Assembly (NCBI GenBank): GCA_023417655.1
Contig: JAEZFD010000070.1
Location: 1-22,299 of the forward strand
Length of the DNA stretch: 22,299 bases
Direction of reading: 5' to 3'
From: Planctomycetota bacterium
Lineage (GTDB): Bacteria > Planctomycetota > Planctomycetia > Planctomycetales > Planctomycetaceae
Part shown: positions 17,874 to 22,299 of the stretch, piece by piece
Layout of the letters: each line of letters starts with the position of its first letter
How positions within the stretch are numbered: position 1 is the stretch's first letter
Made by a program: the position numbers and the translations under genes
The notes under the pieces: model-generated
What the model was told of the DNA's origin: nothing
The model's database searches: none
What the model saw: only the letters and a program-made list of their open reading frames with translations

Positions 17874-17894
17874 CATTTGTCGCCTCGAACTCAA
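17866..17894 (-). promoter_or_regulatory. candidate promoter of the divergent lipoprotein gene
   Basis: On the minus strand TTGAGT (17889-17894), a 17-base spacer and GATACT (17866-17871). Its -10 box overlaps the -10 box of the plus-strand promoter, so the two could not be occupied at the same time. Confidence 0.4.
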
Positions 17895-17975
17895 GTTCGT
17901 TCATTTCTAAACGAAACTGAATCCAGCGGCGATTTGATGACTCGGGCAATTCGCATGAACGAGGGGCACGCTCTC

Positions 17976-19090
<1,115 letters not shown>

Positions 19091-19091
<1 letters not shown>

Positions 19092-19107
19092 CGCATGCAG
19101 CATGCGT
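19091..19107. terminator. small hairpin between convergent genes
   Basis: ACGCATG (19091-19097) pairs with CATGCGT (19101-19107) around a 3-base loop, overlapping the DUF1559 stop. The 33-base gap to the convergent lipoprotein gene has no T-run, so this is a weak candidate for a shared terminator. Confidence 0.35.
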
Positions 19108-19124
19108 TGGAGATAACGCTTTCG

Positions 19125-19583
19125 CTATGGCGTCTGCATTTGTATGTCGAACACCTGCTTCCCGGGAGTCACGGTCAGCGTGAGTCCGGACGTTTTACTC
19201 GAGCGGTATTTGGCTGGAATATTGTCGGCCTTCTTAAACTCTTCGGCACCGGGACTGGTTTCGGTATCCGGGAGTCTGACGACAGTCGGTTGAACCACGG
19301 CGACGTACTCGCCGGGAATCAATCCGCCGTCCTGCGTGACGACCTGATACGTTCCGTCCGACTGGATTTCAGCGGATGCGACATATCCAGCGTTGCCCGT
19401 CGGATTGAAAACGACCGTCCCCTCCATGACAGGCTGCTGATTAAACGTCACCGTCCCGGAGATTGATCCCGTCTCTTTTGCGGCCCCGCCGCACCCAGCC
19501 AACGCGAGAGAGACCACTAAAACCACAGCCGAGTGGTAATTCAGATATCGCATCTTCTTAACTCTACGACTTGGAACAAACAC
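19125..19583 (-). CDS. lipoprotein, carboxypeptidase-regulatory-like, DUF1559 partner
   Basis: 152 residues. A basic start (MFVPSRRVKKMRYLNYH) and hydrophobic core end in the lipobox LAGC. The mature part is a single beta-sandwich: GSISGTVTFNQQPVMEGTVV...DGTYQV...LIPGEYVAVVQP, the carboxypeptidase-regulatory-like fold typical of small planctomycete lipoproteins. A GTG start at 19583 is chosen because a strong GGGAGGAG lies about 8 bases upstream; an ATG at 19553 would be 10 residues shorter, but its AAGAAG is too close. It follows the DUF1559 gene (20731-19700) on the same strand, 116 bases downstream, so the pair is likely one operon. The role is probably structural or binding at the cell surface. 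Confidence 0.82.
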   Translation of the reverse strand: MFVPSRRVKKMRYLNYHSAVVLVVSLALAGCGGAAKETGSISGTVTFNQQPVMEGTVVFNPTGNAGYVASAEIQSDGTYQVVTQDGGLIPGEYVAVVQPTVVRLPDTETSPGAEEFKKADNIPAKYRSSKTSGLTLTVTPGKQVFDIQMQTP

Positions 19584-19699
19584 AATGCGGGCTCCTCCCG
19601 CGAATCGTTCACGGGGCCTCGCAGGGGAACAGCGATTGCCTCACCAGATCTCTACATGAGCGATGGAGGTGAACCGGGTAATAGATGGAGAAGCCTGCC

Positions 19700-20731
19700 T
19701 TAGTATTCTCCAACCACATTTCCATCATCGCGATTAGCGAGATTTCGAAGCGTCTGCATATGAAGATTGCTGGAAAGAAATCGAACTGAACCGTCCCCGA
19801 ACAACGCGTGAACCCCTCCGGTGTGCGGGGAATTCAGAGCTGTATTGCACCCCTCGATAGCGGTCCCTGGCGAGCCGGCCCCATCCGAACTCGCGTTCCC
19901 CATGTGTCCAATCGGGACCGCATCGTGAATCGTCGTCGCCTGAAAGCAACGTTGATGTGCAGTGGCACGCGTGGCATACGTACCGTCCCCGTTTGCATCG
20001 TTCGGACCGTAGGCATTTTCCATCCACACCCCATACTGAGGGCGAGGGTCCGTTGGGGTCGTCCCAATGAAGTTTGAGCGCTCACTGATCATTAAAGTGT
20101 TCGATGCCCCATCGGTTATATCCCGAAACCGCGTGCGAGAGTTGTTATAGAACACGCCTCCCCGAGACACGGGGCCCCGTAGAGCCGTACGGTCCGTGGT
20201 CGGATGATCATTGGCCCCCCGAATCATGACATAGTTTCCACGCATGACGTAGGTCGTCGGGCCACCAGAATAGGTCTGCCCTGGTGTCATCACTGGCAAC
20301 GAACTTGACGTGCAGACGTACGGATCCACAACAAGACCATTGAGAGCATCTCGATTGGGTGCTGAAGAGCCCGTGCCGAACCAGAGGACTCCTCCCAGAC
20401 TCACAAAATCGAGTTTGTTATAGGCGTTCGCCTGATCAAGATACGGAAGAATATGGACGAAGGCTGTCGCTAAATGCCTTGCAACCTGTGCATTAATGAT
20501 TGCCCCAGGTGGGAACGTTGAGTGCGTATCCGAGTAGTTATGAAGCGCGAGCCCCATCTGCTTCAAATTATTCTTGCACTGAGACCGCCTTGCCGCTTCG
20601 CGGGCCTGCTGGACCGCCGGAAGCAGAAGGGCCACCAACACCGCGATGATTGCGATGACGACGAGCAACTCAATAAGCGTGAAGCCACGGGCGGATGCCC
20701 GGGCACGATTCGACCCGAGAGACTGACGCAC
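19700..20731 (-). CDS. DUF1559 family protein with type IV pilin-like N-terminus
   Basis: 343 residues. The short basic leader MRQSLGSNRARASARG is cut at Gly16|Phe17 before FTLIELLVVIAIIAVLVALL, then LLPAVQQAREAARRSQCKNN follows. The C-terminal H-x9-DG signature is HTGGVHALFGDGSVRF. It is a homologue of the protein at 17976-19091 but differs in the middle, so it is not a recent duplicate. The start is GTG 20731, with AAGAGG 6 bases upstream and no better ATG. A near-consensus promoter lies at 20825-20852. It is probably co-transcribed with the downstream lipoprotein gene. The family is likely exported and pseudopilin-processed; a specific function is not known. Confidence 0.93.
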   Translation of the reverse strand: MRQSLGSNRARASARGFTLIELLVVIAIIAVLVALLLPAVQQAREAARRSQCKNNLKQMGLALHNYSDTHSTFPPGAIINAQVARHLATAFVHILPYLDQANAYNKLDFVSLGGVLWFGTGSSAPNRDALNGLVVDPYVCTSSSLPVMTPGQTYSGGPTTYVMRGNYVMIRGANDHPTTDRTALRGPVSRGGVFYNNSRTRFRDITDGASNTLMISERSNFIGTTPTDPRPQYGVWMENAYGPNDANGDGTYATRATAHQRCFQATTIHDAVPIGHMGNASSDGAGSPGTAIEGCNTALNSPHTGGVHALFGDGSVRFLSSNLHMQTLRNLANRDDGNVVGEY

Positions 20732-20824
20732 TGACGACCTCTTCCCAAGAAAGCTGTATAGAGAAGCGAAGGATTAAGGCAGGAAATACGGCGGGGATAC
20801 CACGATCTATCGCAGGAACGGAAA

Positions 20825-20852
20825 CTTATACGTGTACACACACAGATGTCAA
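20825..20852 (-). promoter_or_regulatory. strong promoter of the DUF1559-lipoprotein operon
   Basis: On the minus strand TTGACA (20847-20852), a 16-base spacer and TATAAG (20825-20830). The spacer contains the 8-base palindrome GTGTACAC. The predicted start near 20818 gives a leader of about 87 bases. This is the best promoter match in the window. Confidence 0.65.
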
Positions 20853-20963
20853 CGATAGCGCTCCCCATACGAAGCACTCCGAAGATTCCGCGCACACTGA
20901 TAGCGGCCAGCGCAATTACATGAACACTGACCTACCAACCGGAGAAAGATCCCCCACCAACTT

Positions 20964-20979
20964 ACATCGCATGCGATGT
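20964..20979. repeat. 16-bp perfect palindrome
   Basis: ACATCGCATGCGATGT is its own reverse complement. It lies in the 411-base gap between the DUF1559 operon start and the transposase fragment. That gap otherwise holds the promoter at 20825-20852 and repeat copy B. It could be an operator or a chance dyad. Confidence 0.5.
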
Positions 20980-21073
20980 GTAATAGCGGAGCGCAGGGGT
21001 CAGACTGATTCAGACCAATCCCACCGTCATTTGCCTGGAACGGGAATTGGGAAAGAGCTTGCTCTCATTTCCT

Positions 21074-21135
21074 CACGAAGAACTCTGCATCCCTCCTGGC
21101 AGGCAGGGGCAGACCAAGAAGCAAACGGCTCTAGA
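21074..21135 (+). repeat. dispersed repeat copy B (62 bp)
   Basis: Partner of the element at 3356-3417: 44 of 62 positions identical with no gaps, same orientation, both ending in TCTAGA. It lies directly before the truncated transposase. Function unknown. Confidence 0.45.
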
Positions 21136-21142
21136 ATTCTGA

Positions 21143-21703
21143 GGCCATAAATTCCTGCAGCTCCGTTTCAGGAAACTCGACGCCGGGACACTGCTGGAAA
21201 GCGTAGTGAACACTCAGCGGAACGTGATCCTGGCAGGGAGTCCGGAGGAGATCGAAGAGGTCACTGCCGACAAGGGCTACCACAAGAACGAAACGCTCAC
21301 GCAGTCCGCACAGTTGGGGCTGCGAACATACATTCCCGAGCCGGACTCAAAACACAATCGAGTCTGGACGAACAAGCCTGAGGAGGTTCAGCAGGCGGTG
21401 CTCAACAACCATCGTCGGATGAGCCGCACCAAAGAAAAGGACCTGCAGCGTCAACGGAGCGAGAAGGTCGAACGCAGCTTCGCCCACATCTGCGAGACCG
21501 GCGGAGCGAGGCGAACGTGGTTACAAGGAATCGAGAAGATCAACAAGCGTTACCAGATTGTCGCCGCAGCGAGGAACCTGGGTCTCCTCATGCTCAAAGC
21601 GTTCGGAATCGGCAAACAGAGAAGCCTGCAAGGAGGGTTGGAGGCGTATTGGACTGGTTTTTGGGCCTGCCTGATGGTTCTGAAGAGCTTGTACCACATC
21701 TAA
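21143..21703 (+). pseudogene. DDE transposase, 5'-truncated
   Basis: The frame is open from 21143; the first likely start codon is GTG 21206, giving 165 residues. Homology seems to begin already at about 21185 (TLLESVVNTQRNV), so the N-terminal half including the first catalytic Asp is lost. Present are the second Asp in TADKGYHKNE (Asp22 from GTG 21206), then TYIPEPDSKHNRVW, and the final Glu in RSEKVERSFAHICETGGARR (Glu89), followed by KRYQIVAAARNLGLL. This is the C-terminal RNase H-like half of an IS4/IS5/IS1182-like transposase; the exact IS family is not assigned. It is inactive as it stands. No terminal inverted repeats were found around it. Confidence 0.8.
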
Positions 21704-21987
21704 ATCGCCATCAGCGCCCTCCCAGTGCCCCGAAATCTTCCGACGACGAAAAATCTGAACCGCCCCCCGCCAAACTTGGACGTTCAATGAAATCCGCCTA
21801 ATTTAAATGGGCTGTTAGTAGAGGAACGCCGATTCGCGCGTGGAGTCACTACGGTGCGTCGCGACACAACTTACAGAACTGCCGGGCCCGTGAAACACCG
21901 TCTGCGCAAAACGCCCCGTTCCGCACTGGTCACAGGCCAGTGGCCCACGAAGTGCCACCTCCCCAAGAACGACTCGGCACCGAAAAA

Positions 21988-22137
21988 ATTCGTGACTTCA
22001 ACCCGGGCACCCGGCCCGTTGACATAACTGAAGCTGGTCCAGTTCCCCAGCGGATCGATGGTGGCAATCACCTGCGAAACCGAGTTGTAGATCGACGTCG
22101 TGCGGTTCCCGAGGGGAGCGGCTTCAGATAACACCAC
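21988..22137 (-). pseudogene. RHS/YD-repeat fragment
   Basis: About 50 residues on the minus strand, with two units of the RHS form: PLGNRTTSIYNSVSQVIATI and DPLGNWTSFSYVNGPGARVEV. These match the DPLGNRTxYxYD-type repeats of large planctomycete RHS/YD-repeat surface or toxin proteins. It then turns into unrelated sequence and stops at 21871. No start signal or flanking repeats are present, so it is a scrap left by recombination. The hairpin at 22147-22173 lies just upstream. 21704-21987 has no recognisable gene. Confidence 0.6.
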
Positions 22138-22146
22138 CTCTCCAGA

Positions 22147-22173
22147 GCTGGGTTACGCTTTCGCTAACCCAGC
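22147..22173. repeat. hairpin repeat GCTGGGTTA...TAACCCAGC
   Basis: A perfect 9-bp inverted repeat (22147-22155 with 22165-22173) with a 9-base loop, between the RHS scrap and the IS630 fragment. A related GGTTACGC core occurs on the minus strand in the small stem at 14129-14145, so it may belong to a short interspersed palindrome family. Confidence 0.5.
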
Positions 22174-22190
22174 CTACTACTCCGACTCTT

Positions 22191-22299
22191 CTAAAGTTGT
22201 GGGTAGAGTCGGTGGAGTTTGCGGCGGGCGTCGGTGGTGGTGAATTGCCAGCGGACTTTGCTGGCTGTCTGGTTTCTCTCGGACTGCCAGGCTGTGATC
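22191..22299 (-). CDS. IS630-family transposase, C-terminal end (runs off the window)
   Basis: The minus strand from the window edge encodes 35 residues ending at TAG 22191-22193: ITAWQSERNQTASKVRWQFT then TTDARRKLHRLYPQL. The pattern W..ERN....V.W.FTT.DAR.KL.RLYP is the standard C-terminus of IS630/Tc1-like DDE transposases. The rest lies beyond the window, so whether the element is intact cannot be judged. Confidence 0.72.
   Translation of the reverse strand, partial: ITAWQSERNQTASKVRWQFTTTDARRKLHRLYPQL

Noticed and set aside
20986..21029. GGTC...GACC inverted motif as a REP/IS200-like end
   Set aside because: Only four paired bases and no TnpA-type gene nearby.
20695..21150. 151-codon plus-strand open frame
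   Set aside because: It runs antisense through the DUF1559 start and promoter, has a random-looking composition and no start signal.

Overview
The window looks like a chromosomal segment of a planctomycete. It carries two DUF1559 proteins with type IV pilin-like N-termini, each paired with a small lipoprotein of the carboxypeptidase-regulatory type. It also has a secreted NHL-repeat protein, a secreted Gly/Tyr-rich protein, a moderately high GC content and strong AGGAG-type ribosome binding sites. No rRNA, tRNA or CRISPR array was seen.

Left part (1-14100), conserved housekeeping: the 3' end of rpoC with two hairpins after it; a Uup-type ABC-F ATPase; a secreted NHL beta-propeller protein; a strong bidirectional terminator; then a sulfate uptake operon on the minus strand (sbp lipoprotein, cysT, cysW, cysA in transcription order) with a good sigma70-type promoter before sbp. 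Next come a secreted Gly/Tyr-rich protein with its own promoter and terminator, guaA (minus) and thiC (plus), the last two divergent.

Right part (14100-22299), accessory and worn by mobile DNA. It holds an orphan gene with a possible HEPN domain; a wrecked IS5-type transposase start containing a near-perfect 50-bp inverted repeat that coincides with the frameshift; and two direct copies (155 and 145 bp) of an unidentified element with three conserved hairpins, which flank a secreted PDZ protein. A small membrane-protein gene broken by one in-frame stop ends exactly at the second copy. Then come the two DUF1559/lipoprotein pairs (one divergent, one collinear), a 5'-truncated DDE transposase, an RHS/YD-repeat scrap and the C-terminus of an IS630-type transposase running off the window.

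How the parts relate: sbp-cysTWA form one complete sulfate/thiosulfate importer. guaA and thiC are nucleotide and thiamine biosynthesis genes that share only a promoter region. The DUF1559 and lipoprotein genes appear to be envelope components made together. The best candidates for something undescribed are the paired structured repeat, the palindrome-generated transposase lesion and the HEPN-like orphan. No complete new multi-gene system could be supported from sequence alone.
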